Shown here piece after piece: positions 35,523 to 46,200 of a stretch of DNA of 64,000 nucleotides. The notes below the pieces were generated by a model. It ran no database searches, had not been told where the DNA came from, and worked only from the letters and a program-made list of their open reading frames with translations. Numbering within the stretch: position 1 is the first letter of the stretch; every line of letters begins with the position of its first letter. Made by a program: the position numbers and the translations under genes. This stretch comes from Mongoliibacter ruber (GTDB taxonomy: Bacteria > Bacteroidota > Bacteroidia > Cytophagales > Cyclobacteriaceae), in contig NZ_PVTR01000003.1 in the NCBI RefSeq assembly GCF_003003005.1, positions 356,890 through 420,889 of the forward strand. Reading direction: 5' to 3'.

Positions 35523-36849
35523 GCTGGTTATAGGTCTATTTATTTCATTTACCATAGCAAGTTCATGTGCAGATCCTTCCACTGTCGGACTGGAACTGGA
35601 CCCAAACAATAATCAGATAGGGGTTTCTTTTGTAGAGATTCCCCTTTCTGCTTCTGTGGTATTGCAGGATTCGTTCAGAACCACCAATCCCGTTCACTTT
35701 GTCTTTGGGAGTGATGAGAGTGACTTCTTTGGAAATACTGAAGCCAAGTCCTACACAAGGTTATTTTTCAATAGAGAAATCCCTAGACCGGCTGCTAATG
35801 CTGTACTGGATTCCGTCAAATTCAATTTCAATATCAGGTCAGTCTTGGCGGATGAATTCAATTCTGAAAAAACTATCCGAGTTCATCAGCTGAAGGAACA
35901 GATTAGAGATGTAATTTATTACAACTTCAATTACCTGGAATATGAATCAGAGCCATTTCTGGAAACCAAACTTGATCTTTCTGAAAGAAGGGACACTATT
36001 ATCAGTGTAATGGCTGACAATGGGTTCACCAGAAAAATTTTCGACGATTTAAAAGAGGGATCTGCTTTTCAGGACATCTTTACTTTCAGAGAATACCTTC
36101 CCGGAATAGTTTTTACTGGCAGTGAAGATGAGAATGTATCGCTGACACTTCGCCCCGGGAATAATACAGGGATGATATTCTTTTACAGAAATGAGGGAGA
36201 CACTGTGTCCAGAGTCTATCCGATCTCTACCGGTGTCAACAATAATGTAGCAAGGCACTTCAATCAGGTTATAAGAAACCCTGAAGGAAGTAATTCCGAA
36301 GGTTTAAAAGAGCCATGGATTTCCTATGACCTTGATGGGGGCAAAGCAGGTTCTATGAATAATACCGGAATTTTAGTCAGGATTGACATGAGTCCAATCG
36401 ATGCATTCTTGGATACGCTCCAAAATGTAACTTTCAACCGGGTATCTCTAGAAGTCGGTCCAATATTAAATTCTACCGAAACCAGAAGACCTCCACAGCT
36501 GCACACCATGTACTTTACCAATGAAACAAACAGGGTGCTCTTGAGAAATGATGGTCAACCCATGTCTGTTCATCCTGATAATTTCCCACAAGTCGATCCT
36601 GAGACAGATGAGCCAATATGGTCCCAGTCTCCGGCTTATCTGGCTTATGATGCTGAAACTAATATTTACAGACAACTAATTACATCTCATGTGAATGCTA
36701 TTTATAGGAGAAAGTTCGAAAGAAGGGATTTCTTACTTTATCCAATTGTAGGAAACAATGATGATTACAGACAATCATTACGAAGTTACGTCTTCAACTC
36801 GAATGATGTCAAACTAAAAATATATTACTCGACTACCAGAGTCTTGTAG
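35449..36849 (+). CDS. DUF4270 lipoprotein
   Basis: This surface-type lipoprotein is of unknown function, common in Bacteroidota. The longest frame (466 residues) begins with a GTG at 35449 and overlaps the GT5-like gene by 74 nt. A TTG at 35512 gives a much better lipoprotein signal (LPAKLVIGLFISFTIASSC) and only 11 nt of overlap, so I think translation starts there. The DUF4270 body includes DSVKFNFNI, a FREYLPGIVF segment and NDVKLKIYYSTTRVL at the end. A terminator follows at 36874-36924. Confidence 0.85.
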   Translation: MRLIAKKTNNFLKVTTTSILTLPAKLVIGLFISFTIASSCADPSTVGLELDPNNNQIGVSFVEIPLSASVVLQDSFRTTNPVHFVFGSDESDFFGNTEAKSYTRLFFNREIPRPAANAVLDSVKFNFNIRSVLADEFNSEKTIRVHQLKEQIRDVIYYNFNYLEYESEPFLETKLDLSERRDTIISVMADNGFTRKIFDDLKEGSAFQDIFTFREYLPGIVFTGSEDENVSLTLRPGNNTGMIFFYRNEGDTVSRVYPISTGVNNNVARHFNQVIRNPEGSNSEGLKEPWISYDLDGGKAGSMNNTGILVRIDMSPIDAFLDTLQNVTFNRVSLEVGPILNSTETRRPPQLHTMYFTNETNRVLLRNDGQPMSVHPDNFPQVDPETDEPIWSQSPAYLAYDAETNIYRQLITSHVNAIYRRKFERRDFLLYPIVGNNDDYRQSLRSYVFNSNDVKLKIYYSTTRVL

Positions 36850-36873
36850 ACAGCATTTAATTTACATATGTTG

Positions 36874-36924
36874 AACAGTCCGATGTCCATTTTTTAAATA
36901 AGTGGATTTATCGGACTGTTTTTT
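36874..36924 (+). terminator. Intrinsic terminator after the DUF4270 gene
   Basis: AACAGTCCGAT (36874-36884) pairs with ATCGGACTGTT (36910-36920), with an inner TCCA/TGGA extension, and is followed by a T-run to 36924. Confidence 0.82.
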
Positions 36925-36954
36925 GTTAGGTTTTATAAAAAAACTTTAGATTTG
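36922..36954 (+). promoter_or_regulatory. Bacteroidota-type promoter of glmS
   Basis: TTTG (36922-36925) and TAGATTTG (36947-36954) are separated by 21 nt. The glmS ATG at 36974 follows 19 nt after the -7 element, so the leader is very short and leaves no room for a glmS ribozyme. Confidence 0.62.
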
Positions 36955-36973
36955 ATTTTCAAAATTTTTGCTT

Positions 36974-38815
36974 ATGTGTGGAATCGTTGCATATGTCGGG
37001 CAGCAAGATGCTTTGCCCATTATTATTAAAGGTTTAAAAAGACTGGAGTACAGAGGATATGACAGTGCCGGTGTGGCACTCCTTAATCCAAATGGACTGA
37101 CAGTCTACAAGAAAAAGGGGAAAGTTTCCGAATTGGAAAACCACCTTCTTTCTCAAGAAAATCTACTTTCAAAAATCGGTATCGGGCACACCCGCTGGGC
37201 TACTCATGGAGAGCCTAATGATGTCAATGCCCACCCTCATTATTCATCGAATGACCAATTCGCCATGATTCACAATGGTATCATCGAGAATTATGATGTA
37301 TTAAAGACCGATTTGATCAATAAGGGTTACAAGTTTCATTCAGAAACAGACTCAGAGGTTTTTATCAAGTTTATTGAAGATATCTACGCCAACAATGACT
37401 GCAGCCTTGAAGAAGCAGTAAGACTTGCGTTGCATAAAGTGGTTGGGGCTTATGCCATAGTTTTGATGAATAAGGAAGAACCTGACACCCTGATTGCTGC
37501 AAGAAAAGGATCTCCTTTGGTAATCGGTGTTGGGGATAATGAGTATTTTCTGGCATCTGATGCTACGCCTATCATTGAATATACCAATCAAGTAGTCTAT
37601 TTGGATGACTATGAAATTGCGGTGATCAGAGATGGCAAATTGCAGATCAAAACGATAGAAAATGTAGAAACCAATCCATATATCAATCAATTGGAGATGG
37701 AATTGGAAGCTATCGAAAAGGGTGGCTATGAGCATTTCATGTTGAAAGAAATCAATGAACAGCCAAGGTCGATTGCTGATTGTATGCGTGGAAGACTTGA
37801 TGCCCAAAATGGACGATTGGTCTTGGGAGGTCTTCGTGATTACATGAATAAATTCCAAAATGCGGATAGAATCATCATCACTGCCTGTGGCACAAGCTGG
37901 CACGCGGGATTGGTAGCAGAATACTTGTTTGAGGAATTTGCCCGTATCCCTGTAGAAGTAGAATATGCCTCTGAATTCAGGTATAGAAACCCTGTATTGA
38001 GTGATAAAGACTTTATCATTGCCATATCACAATCAGGCGAAACAGCCGATACTCTGGCAGCCATTGAACTGGCAAAGTCCAAAGGAGCAACCATTTTCGG
38101 TGTTTGTAATGTAGTTGGTTCATCCATTCCTAGGACAACTCATGCAGGTTCATACACGCATGCCGGACCAGAAATTGGAGTGGCATCCACCAAAGCGTTT
38201 ACAGCACAGATCTCTGTCTTGACAATGATGGCGCTGAAGTTGGGATATAAAAGAGGCACTTTACCGGAAAACAGGTACATGCAACTTTTGAGCGAATTGG
38301 AAACCATTCCTTCAAAAGTTGAAAGAGCGCTTAAGATGAATGATAAAATTCACGAAATAGCCAAAGAATATAAAGACGCCAGAAACTTCCTATACTTAGG
38401 ACGTGGGTACAATTTCCCAGTGGCATTGGAAGGAGCCTTGAAACTTAAAGAAATATCCTATATCCATGCAGAAGGGTATCCAGCTGCAGAGATGAAGCAT
38501 GGCCCGATTGCTTTGATCGATGAGGAAATGCCTGTTGTCTTTATCGCAACCAAAGATTCTTCTTATGAAAAGGTAGTTTCAAATATACAGGAAGTAAAAG
38601 CCCGAAAAGGAAAAATCATTGCCGTGGTAACGGAAGGTGATACAGTGGTCAAAAATATGGCCGATCACGTGATCGAAATTCCTGCTACCGAAGAAGCTTT
38701 TGTACCATTGATTTCGGTGATTCCATTGCAGCAGCTTTCTTACCACATTGCGGTAATGAGAGGTTGTAATGTCGACCAGCCAAGGAACTTGGCCAAGTCG
38801 GTAACTGTGGAGTAA
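36974..38815 (+). CDS. glmS: Glutamine-fructose-6-phosphate aminotransferase (isomerizing)
   Basis: GlmS makes glucosamine-6-phosphate, the first committed step to UDP-GlcNAc for the cell wall. I start it at the ATG at 36974 because the mature enzyme needs cysteine as residue 2 (MCGIVAYVG); an upstream TTG would spoil this. The 613-residue protein has the glutaminase domain (GHTRWATHGEPN), two SIS domains (SQSGETADTLAAIELAK; LGRGYNFPVALEGALKLKEISYIHAEGY), and the conserved end PRNLAKSVTVE. Confidence 0.97.
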   Translation: MCGIVAYVGQQDALPIIIKGLKRLEYRGYDSAGVALLNPNGLTVYKKKGKVSELENHLLSQENLLSKIGIGHTRWATHGEPNDVNAHPHYSSNDQFAMIHNGIIENYDVLKTDLINKGYKFHSETDSEVFIKFIEDIYANNDCSLEEAVRLALHKVVGAYAIVLMNKEEPDTLIAARKGSPLVIGVGDNEYFLASDATPIIEYTNQVVYLDDYEIAVIRDGKLQIKTIENVETNPYINQLEMELEAIEKGGYEHFMLKEINEQPRSIADCMRGRLDAQNGRLVLGGLRDYMNKFQNADRIIITACGTSWHAGLVAEYLFEEFARIPVEVEYASEFRYRNPVLSDKDFIIAISQSGETADTLAAIELAKSKGATIFGVCNVVGSSIPRTTHAGSYTHAGPEIGVASTKAFTAQISVLTMMALKLGYKRGTLPENRYMQLLSELETIPSKVERALKMNDKIHEIAKEYKDARNFLYLGRGYNFPVALEGALKLKEISYIHAEGYPAAEMKHGPIALIDEEMPVVFIATKDSSYEKVVSNIQEVKARKGKIIAVVTEGDTVVKNMADHVIEIPATEEAFVPLISVIPLQQLSYHIAVMRGCNVDQPRNLAKSVTVE

Positions 38816-38840
38816 ATATCTACCGAAGAGAGAATATTTA

Positions 38841-38920
38841 TTTACCACAAAGGCACGGAGTGCACAGAGTTTTTCTTTGTGTCCTTTGTGCCTCTGTGGT
38901 TATTTTTTTATTATAAAGGA
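38841..38920. repeat. Intergenic imperfect inverted repeat, family A (copy 1)
   Basis: ACCACAAAGGCACGGAG (from 38844) and CTTTGTGCCTCTGTGGT (ending 38900) form a long imperfect hairpin of about 26 bp arms around a short T-rich loop, followed by TTATTTTTTTATT and TATAAAGGAAT. The plus-strand T-run may also terminate glmS. The same blocks recur inverted at 48889-49000. Arms of the kind CCACAAAGGCAC...CACAAAG are common in intergenic DNA of several bacterial groups and are often mis-called as short ORFs. Confidence 0.75.
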
Positions 38921-38925
38921 ATCGC

Positions 38926-39232
38926 GTTGATTACACGTTTCACCCCATCCATTACTTTTACATTATTAAAGTTTATGATTATCCGCAATCATGCCACTAA
39001 TCAATTAAACGAGGCTTATTTGGCAAAGTGATACTAATAGATATTGGATATTTATTGATAGTGGTTCGAAATCACAGGTTAATTCCATTATTTAGATTCT
39101 TCTGGTATGAAAGCGGATATACATATTAAAGTTTATCAGTAACCCAAGTTTTACACAAAGGGTATTGAGCTTTAAGCACTTCTTAAGCATTTTGTGCTTC
39201 ATTACTTTCCGTACCATCTTAATATCATTACT
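38926..39232. other. Intergenic region with no recognised feature
   Basis: The stretch between the repeat and the M14 gene is AT-rich. I see no ORF, RNA motif or strong hairpin. It contains an 11-nt match (39132-39142, TTTATCAGTAA) to the motif found ahead of sprE and the PBP gene. Confidence 0.5.
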
Positions 39233-41818
39233 ATGAAAAGACAGCTACTCTTACTGCTTTGTTTTTTGCCCATCCTGCATGTCGCTTTTGCACAGACAAG
39301 CCCCAAGAGCACCACTGATATTCCATTATCCTACTACATGCCTGCCAATTTCACTTACGATGCCACTATACCTGAGCCTCAGGACTTCTTCGGTTTTCAG
39401 GTGGCAGAGTGGAATGCAGGTTACGATCAGATTCTTCGCTATTTTGAAAAACTGGCAGAAATTTCCCCAAGAGCGCATTTCCAGATTATAGGACATACCT
39501 ATGAAAAAAGACCTCAAGCCATATTGACCATCAGTTCACCAAACAACATCGCACAGCTTGATCAAATCAAGGAAGAACGGAAAAAGTTGAGGGATCCAGA
39601 TGCAAACCTTGATTACAGCAAGACTCCATTGGTCATGGCAGCAGGCTATTCGGTCCATGGCAATGAAGCCAGTGCCATCAACTCTTCTATTTTGGCTGCC
39701 TACCATTTTGTCGCAGCACAGGACATAGATGAAGACCTGGAAAACATCATCATCATGATTGACCCTGCTCTCAACCCTGACGGTTACAACCGCTACTCCT
39801 CCTGGGTCAATTCACACCGCTCATATAACCTCAATGGAGACAAAGAAAACAGAGAACTTTCCGAAGCTTGGCCAGGAGGCAGAGGTAACCATTACTGGTT
39901 TGACCTCAACAGAGACTGGCTGTTGGTCCAGCACCCGGAGTCACGCAATAGGGTGGCTGTATTTCAAGAATGGCTTCCAAATATTTACCTCGATTACCAT
40001 GAGATGGGCACCAACTCCACCTTTTTCTTTCAGCCGGGCATCCCGACCCGTGACCACCCACTGACTCCAAAGAAAAATATGGAATTGACCGAGAAAATCG
40101 GCAATTACCATGCGAAAAGTCTTGATGAAATCGGCTCGCTTTATCACACCAAGGAAAGTTTTGACGAGTATTATTTCGGGTATGGTTCTACTTACCCAGA
40201 TATCCAGGGTTCCATAGGTATTCTTTTTGAGCAAGCATCTTCCAGAGGTCACTTACAAGAAAGTGACTACGGCCCATTACCGTTTTCATTCACTGTTAGA
40301 AATCAATTCAGAACAAGCATCAGTTCCTTCGAAGCGGCAGTGGCCATGCGCGAAGAAATTGTAAAGTTCATGCATGAATACTACAAGGAGTCCATCAATG
40401 AAGCAAGTACAGACAGCAATCAAGCTTATATTTTCGGCAGTCAAGATGATGCGGCCAGGAGCTTCCACCTTGCAGAGATGGTCCAACAGCATGATATTGA
40501 TGTCTATGCCCTCAATGAAGATATCACAGTCAATGGAGTGAATTTTCAAAAAGAAAAAGCCTACATCGTACCGCTCAATCAACCGCAGTACAACCTGATC
40601 AAAGCAATGTTCGAAACAAGAACTGAGTTTCAGGATAGTCTCTTCTACGACGTTTCCGCCTGGACAATGCCCATGTCATTTAACCTGGACTATATGGCCA
40701 TGAGTAGTAGAATCATGAACATCGCCGATGTTAATAAATTGGAAAAAGACTTCAAACTTACAAATGGTCAATTGATAGGTGAGGAAAAGGATTATGCTTT
40801 TACCTTTGAATGGCATGATTACTATGCTCCAAAATTGACTTACCAATTGTTGAAAGAAGGTTACTTGGTAAGGGTCGCTCATGAGGAATTCAAATTGGCG
40901 GATGGCAAAGAAATGAAGCGGGGAAGTATCATTGTCAGCACAAAGCTGGATGCTGAACCTGAATCCAAATCTAAGCTTTACAGCATATTGAAAAGCCTTG
41001 CCGAAGAAAACGCCATTAAAGTTTATGGCATTGCCAGTGGCCTTACAGGTGGCATCAACATAGGGTCTCCCAATATAGATGTGCTTAAGGAGCCAAAAGT
41101 AGCCCTATTGGTAAGTAATGGAGTCAACAGTCTGGAGGCCGGTGAAATCTGGCATCTTTTAGACCAAAGAATAGATATGCCAATCACCCTACTCCCAACA
41201 GAAAGAATGGGTAGCGCAGACCTGGCAAAATACACGGTTATAGCAATGCCAAATGGCACCTATACCAACCTTGATAGCAATGATCTAGGTAAACTGAAAA
41301 ACTGGATCAGCGCTGGAGGAACCCTGATTGCAAGGGGCAATGCCCTATCTGTCCTTAACAAGCATGAAGTGGTGACTTTCGATTTTCGAAAAGAAGATGA
41401 AGATGCAAAAAAGGAATTGCAACCCTATGAAGACTATGTCAAAAATACGGGTGCCAGATTGACAAGAGGTACGATCTTCAATGCCAAGCTGGACATCAGT
41501 CATCCATTGGGATATGGTTATAGCAAGTCAGAAATCTACAGTTTCAGAAATGACAACCAATTTCTTGCTCCATCGAAAAATCCTTATTCCAACCCACTCC
41601 TTTATACTGAAAGTCCTTTGGCAAGTGGTTATATCCATCCCGAAAACCTTGAATTCGCCAAGAATTCAGCTGCCCTACAGGTAAAATCATTGGGAAGAGG
41701 AAAAGTCATAGCCTTTGTAGACAGTCCCAACTTTAGGGCGATTTGGTACGGAACCAACAAAATGTACCTCAATGCCATATTCTTTGGAGACCTGATCAAA
41801 TCGGGAACCGCTGATTAG
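39233..41818 (+). CDS. M14 zinc carboxypeptidase family protein (copy 1)
   Basis: This is a secreted peptidase of the M14 fold. I start it at the ATG at 39233 (MKRQLLLLLCFLPILHVAFAQ, signal peptide). The 861-residue product has the zinc motif HGNE in AGYSVHGNEASA, a third ligand region in DYHEMGTNSTFFFQPG, and a candidate catalytic glutamate in ILFEQASSRGH, followed by a long C-terminal part with a class I glutamine-amidotransferase-like region (IDVLKEPKVALLVSNG onwards). It is clearly paralogous to the gene at 49063-51621, which lies in the opposite orientation. Confidence 0.9.
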   Translation: MKRQLLLLLCFLPILHVAFAQTSPKSTTDIPLSYYMPANFTYDATIPEPQDFFGFQVAEWNAGYDQILRYFEKLAEISPRAHFQIIGHTYEKRPQAILTISSPNNIAQLDQIKEERKKLRDPDANLDYSKTPLVMAAGYSVHGNEASAINSSILAAYHFVAAQDIDEDLENIIIMIDPALNPDGYNRYSSWVNSHRSYNLNGDKENRELSEAWPGGRGNHYWFDLNRDWLLVQHPESRNRVAVFQEWLPNIYLDYHEMGTNSTFFFQPGIPTRDHPLTPKKNMELTEKIGNYHAKSLDEIGSLYHTKESFDEYYFGYGSTYPDIQGSIGILFEQASSRGHLQESDYGPLPFSFTVRNQFRTSISSFEAAVAMREEIVKFMHEYYKESINEASTDSNQAYIFGSQDDAARSFHLAEMVQQHDIDVYALNEDITVNGVNFQKEKAYIVPLNQPQYNLIKAMFETRTEFQDSLFYDVSAWTMPMSFNLDYMAMSSRIMNIADVNKLEKDFKLTNGQLIGEEKDYAFTFEWHDYYAPKLTYQLLKEGYLVRVAHEEFKLADGKEMKRGSIIVSTKLDAEPESKSKLYSILKSLAEENAIKVYGIASGLTGGINIGSPNIDVLKEPKVALLVSNGVNSLEAGEIWHLLDQRIDMPITLLPTERMGSADLAKYTVIAMPNGTYTNLDSNDLGKLKNWISAGGTLIARGNALSVLNKHEVVTFDFRKEDEDAKKELQPYEDYVKNTGARLTRGTIFNAKLDISHPLGYGYSKSEIYSFRNDNQFLAPSKNPYSNPLLYTESPLASGYIHPENLEFAKNSAALQVKSLGRGKVIAFVDSPNFRAIWYGTNKMYLNAIFFGDLIKSGTAD

Positions 41819-41870
41819 GTTTTCACAACAAACTCTCGAAGGCACAAAGTTTTCACAAATTTCTTTGCTT

Positions 41871-41969
41871 CGGTTAGTGTCTCCACTAACCGAAGTATAG
41901 CTTAGTGCTCTAGTGGGTTAAAAACATTATCTTCCTTGTTGATTTCTTCGCTCCTTCGAGTCTTTTTGG
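41871..41969 (+). repeat. Direct repeat, family B, copy 1 (with internal palindrome)
   Basis: The block starts with CGGTTAGTG-tctc-CACTAACCG, an inverted repeat, then runs through TAGCTTAGTGCTCTAGTGGG and TTAAAAACATTATCTTCCTTG to TTCTTCGCTCCTTCG. Copy 2 at 42140-42239 repeats this order with few changes. The end of the block resembles the arms of family A repeats. Confidence 0.85.
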
Positions 41970-42139
41970 ATAATTGACTTTGCGGCTAAATTAAATGAAC
42001 CTTTTAAGTTTAAATCTCGATTTGAAGAGACCTCTCCTAAGTCGAGGTGACAAGGTGAAGTACAATTCAGGAATAATCGAGAAATATTGACTCTGGAATA
42101 ATTCACTTTAAACAAAAAAAGTGAAAGCCTTCTCTACCT

Positions 42140-42239
42140 CGGTTAGTGTCTCACTAACCGAAATTTAGCTTAGTGCTCTAGTGGGTTAAAAACATTATCT
42201 TCCTTTTTGATTTCTTCGCGCCTTCGGGCCTTTGTGGCA
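42140..42239 (+). repeat. Direct repeat, family B, copy 2
   Basis: The copy has the same CGGTTAGTG/CACTAACCG palindrome, TAGCTTAGTGCTCTAGTGGG block and TTCTTCGCGCCTTCGGGCC ending as copy 1, about 270 nt downstream. It ends with CTTTGTGGCAAAATCA, a family A-like arm, 12 nt before the AraC stop codon. The 431-nt gap 41819-42250 contains no gene; these two copies account for about half of it. Confidence 0.85.
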
Positions 42240-42250
42240 AAATCAAAGAA

Positions 42251-43126
42251 TTAACTAAAAGTCTTCAAGTAATCTTTTCTATACGCCATAGGTGTCACCC
42301 CCATCCTTTCCTTGAACTGCCTGTTGAAATTGGACAAAGTCTGAAAACCACTTTCGTAGCAAATTTCACTCACATTGGCTTCGAGCTCATGCAACAGTTT
42401 ACAGGCATGCCCGATGCGGACATCAGAAAGGAACTCAGAAAAAGGCTTGTTCATCCTTGATGTAAAATATCTGCTAAAGGCACTTTCAGTCATATTGGCA
42501 AGCGCTGCCACTTCCTCCAAAAAAATCTTTTTTTTGAAATTCTCCATCACATACTCATACACCTGGCTCATCCTGTCTTTTTCCGACTCCTTATTGGTAT
42601 TGATATAGCCCGCATGCGTGATCAGTTCACAATCTTTAGAATGTGCCAAGACATGGAGAATTTCCAATAGACCTAAAATTCCACCAGCTCCCTTTTCGTG
42701 AACAATGCGCTTAAGCAATTCTCTCAACTTAAAATTAGTCGGTCCCTTGATTTCCAAACCACGTTGAGATTTCAGAAGCAAATTACGGATATCCTCGAAC
42801 TCCTCCTTTTCCCAAAGGGTACCTCCTAAGAAATCCTCAGGAAAATACACCACAATCCCATGTGTGGATAAAGTTGAGTTTTTTTGAAAATATTCTTGGT
42901 CATTTCTCCATAAATGAGGAAGGTTAGGTCCCGTCAATATCATCTCCCCTTCCTTAAATGGCTTCATCTGATCACCGATAAAGCGCGTCCCTCTTCCTTT
43001 CAATACCCAGAACAACTGATACTCTGAATGGAAATGCCAGTTTTTATCAAAAAATGGAGCTATAAGCTCTTTTACCACAAAAGCTTTTGACTCAGGAATT
43101 CGTGATTTTTGAAGTGGTTGCTTCAT
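42251..43126 (-). CDS. AraC family regulator with cupin sensor, divergent from the sugar cassette
   Basis: The 291-residue protein has an N-terminal cupin domain (FDKNWHFHSEYQLFWVLKGRG, a histidine-bearing sugar-type pocket) and a C-terminal AraC DNA-binding domain (about residues 190-288; EEVAALANMTESAFSRYFTSRMNKPFSEFL and SEICYESGFQTLSNFNRQFKERMG). It is divergent from the ThuA fusion gene by 141 nt, so it is the natural candidate regulator of that cassette. The inducer is unknown. Confidence 0.9.
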   Translation of the reverse strand: MKQPLQKSRIPESKAFVVKELIAPFFDKNWHFHSEYQLFWVLKGRGTRFIGDQMKPFKEGEMILTGPNLPHLWRNDQEYFQKNSTLSTHGIVVYFPEDFLGGTLWEKEEFEDIRNLLLKSQRGLEIKGPTNFKLRELLKRIVHEKGAGGILGLLEILHVLAHSKDCELITHAGYINTNKESEKDRMSQVYEYVMENFKKKIFLEEVAALANMTESAFSRYFTSRMNKPFSEFLSDVRIGHACKLLHELEANVSEICYESGFQTLSNFNRQFKERMGVTPMAYRKDYLKTFS

Positions 43127-43267
43127 GTATTAGTCAATTTTGTTACAAATTACAAAACTATCGTCTTTTTATATCAAAATACAGTCAGTATCGATCAAAA
43201 AACAGTGAGAAAAACTCCCTAGAATCCACCATATTAGTTTCTCCTAATCTAACTGAAACATCCCAAA

Positions 43268-46200
43268 ATGACGGACCTCCTCAAATCATCGCTTTACACC
43301 CTTTTGGCTGCCTTGGTTTTTATCAGCTGTAGCCAGCCAAAACAAGAGAGTTTTCTTAAAGACGAACCACGTCGCGCCGAAATTCTTTTTCTAGGCCATG
43401 ATAGCAAGCACCATGACTCAGAAAAGTTGCTTCCTTATCTGGCTAGACCTCTTTTTCAGAAAGGTATCAACTTTACCTACACTTCAGACCCAAACGATCT
43501 GAATGATGACAACCTGATGCACTATGACGGTTTGGCTATATATGCCAATCATGACGAAATCACTCCTTCTCAGGAAGCTGCGCTCAAGAAATTTGTGGAA
43601 AGTGGAAAGGGTTTTATTCCAATTCACTCTGCCTCTTTTTGTTTTAGAAATTCTGATTGGTTTGTAAAAGCAGTTGGTGGGCAGTTCAAGTCCCATGGTA
43701 CCGGTGATTTTACAGTGGATATCATTGCTCCGGAACACCCCATCATGAGCGGAGTGGATGTATTTGAGACTTGGGATGAAACTTATCTTCATTCTCAAAT
43801 CAACCCTGACATGACTGTATTGATGGAAAGGGAGGAAGATGGACACAGAGAACCCTGGACCTGGATCAGAGACCAAGGTGAAGGTCGGGTATTTTATACC
43901 GCCTATGGACACGATGAAAGGACATGGTCCAAACCTGAATTTCATACGCTAATGACCAATGGAATTCTATGGGCAATAGGGGACAAGGCTGCAGATCTTG
44001 TGGCTTCTTTTGCTATCCCTCAACCAGAATTCAGAGACGCAGAAATACCCAATTACGAGGGAAGGGATCCTGCTCCGAGATTCCAATTGCCTCTCTCCCC
44101 AGAGGAATCCATGAAATTGGTGCAAGTGCCTGTCGGTTTTGAATTGCAGCTCTTTGCATCAGAACCTGATATTGTCAACCCAATGGCCATGTGCTGGGAT
44201 GAAAAAGGCAGACTTTATGTGGTAGAAACAGAAGATTACCCCAATGAAGTCAGAACAGAAGGTGGCAATGACAGAATTAAAATTTTGGAAGATACCAATG
44301 GTGATGGAAAAGCTGACAAAATCACCATATTCGCAGAAGGACTAAATATCCCAACCAGTTTGGTGGCTGTAAATGGCGGAATCATGATTTCTATGGCTCC
44401 CGACTTTATTTTTCTCAAAGATACCAATGGTGATGGCAAAGCAGACCTACGGGAAACAATCATCACAGGTTGGGGTAAAAGTGATACCCATGCGGGACCA
44501 TCTAACTTGAAATATGGCTTTGACAACAAAATCTGGGGAGTGTTGGGTTATTCAGGTTTCAAAGGCACTGTTGATGGGAAAGAATTCAACTTTTCCCAAG
44601 GCATTTACCGATTTGACCCGAATGGTACCAACCTAGAATTCTTAGGTTCGACAAGCAATAATACCTGGGGTCTAGGTTTTTCTGAAGATTTCAATGTCTT
44701 TATTTCTACAGCAAACGGCCAGCACAGCGCCTATTTGGCCATGAGCAATGATTATGTGCGTAGACCCATCAGTGGAGGCATGAACAATACCGTTTTTGGT
44801 ATCGATAGTCATTACGATATGCCACACCTGACACCTGCTTTGAGGCAAGTGGATTATCATGGTGGCTATACAGCAGCTGCAGGACACAATTTTTATACAG
44901 CAAGAAACTTCCCGAAAAACTACTGGAATAGAATCGCTTTCGTGGCTGAACCCACCGGAAGGGTTTTGCACAACGCAATCATTGAAAAAGATGGTTCCGG
45001 GTTTAAAGAGAAAAACGGGTTCAATATCTTGGCGAGTTCCGACGAGTGGTTTTCTCCAGTACATGCCGAAGTAGGTCCAGATGGGGCACTTTGGGTGGCT
45101 GACTGGTACAACTTTATCATTCAGCACAACCCTACACCAAAAGGTTTTGAAAATGGTCCTGGAAACGCATATATCAACCCACTTAGGGATGCCAAGCATG
45201 GGAGAATTTACCGCTTGGTGTATACAGGAAATGAGGATTACAAAACCATGTCACTAGATCCTCAAAAAAATAAAGATCTGATTGAAGGATTGAAAAGTGA
45301 CAACATGTTTTGGAGAATGACTGCACAAAGACTGATCGTAGAGAACCAAAACACTTCGATTATCAAAGACCTGAACAAACTTATCCAAGACAGAAAGACC
45401 GATGAACTTGGTCTCAACACCCCTGCCATCCATGCACTTTGGGCATTACATGGCCTCGGACAATTAGCTGGAGGTGATAAAAACAGTCTACAAGTAGTGG
45501 GCAAAGCTTTGAATCACCCTTCTCCCGGTGTCAGGAAAAACGCCATAGAAGTGCTTCCAAATACTGAAGAAACCTATAAGTTGATTTTGGCAGCAAAATC
45601 TCACGAAGACAGTGACATGAATGTTCGTAAATCAGCATTCCAAAAACTGGCAATGATTACAGACGTCAAAGAACTTTCCGAAATGTTATACAAAAGCAGT
45701 TTGGATGAGTCAAATGCAAAAGATCCATATGTAGCTCAAGTGATTTTTGCAGGGGTACTCAATTCCCCGGATTATTTTGATCAAAGATTGTCAGAATTGA
45801 TGCCAAGGAACAAGCCGGATTCAAGCCTTACCCTGACAGACAGGATTGCAAAAAGCCTGGTAGAAGAGGAGTACAATTTGGATAGAAGGGCACCGATTGC
45901 ATTTCCTCCAAGTATTAAGGGCAAAGAAATTCGAATCCGCACCGAGTTGGCAAAGGGTCCTGAGGGCATAGAGGGAGTTATCGTTGCCCAAGGGGATAAA
46001 GAAAACGGTTATGTACTTTATGCCAAAGAAGATATTTTGAATTGGGTGGTCAAGCAAGATGGGAAGACTTACAAGGTCTCTACTGCAAAAGGGATCCCAA
46101 GCAGTCTATTTGAAGTAAATGCCACACTTCTCGAAGATGGCCTGATGGAAATGTATATCTCCGGCAATAAAGTTGGAAGTGTACAAACACCTGGCTTGTT

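Noticed and set aside
36955-36973. glmS ribozyme ahead of glmS
   Set aside because: The promoter -7 element lies only 19 nt before the start codon, so there is no room for it, and the ribozyme is known from Gram-positive groups.
39759-40064. 101-codon alternative-frame ORF within the first M14 gene
   Set aside because: It overlaps the catalytic region of the M14 gene in another frame and has no recognisable features.
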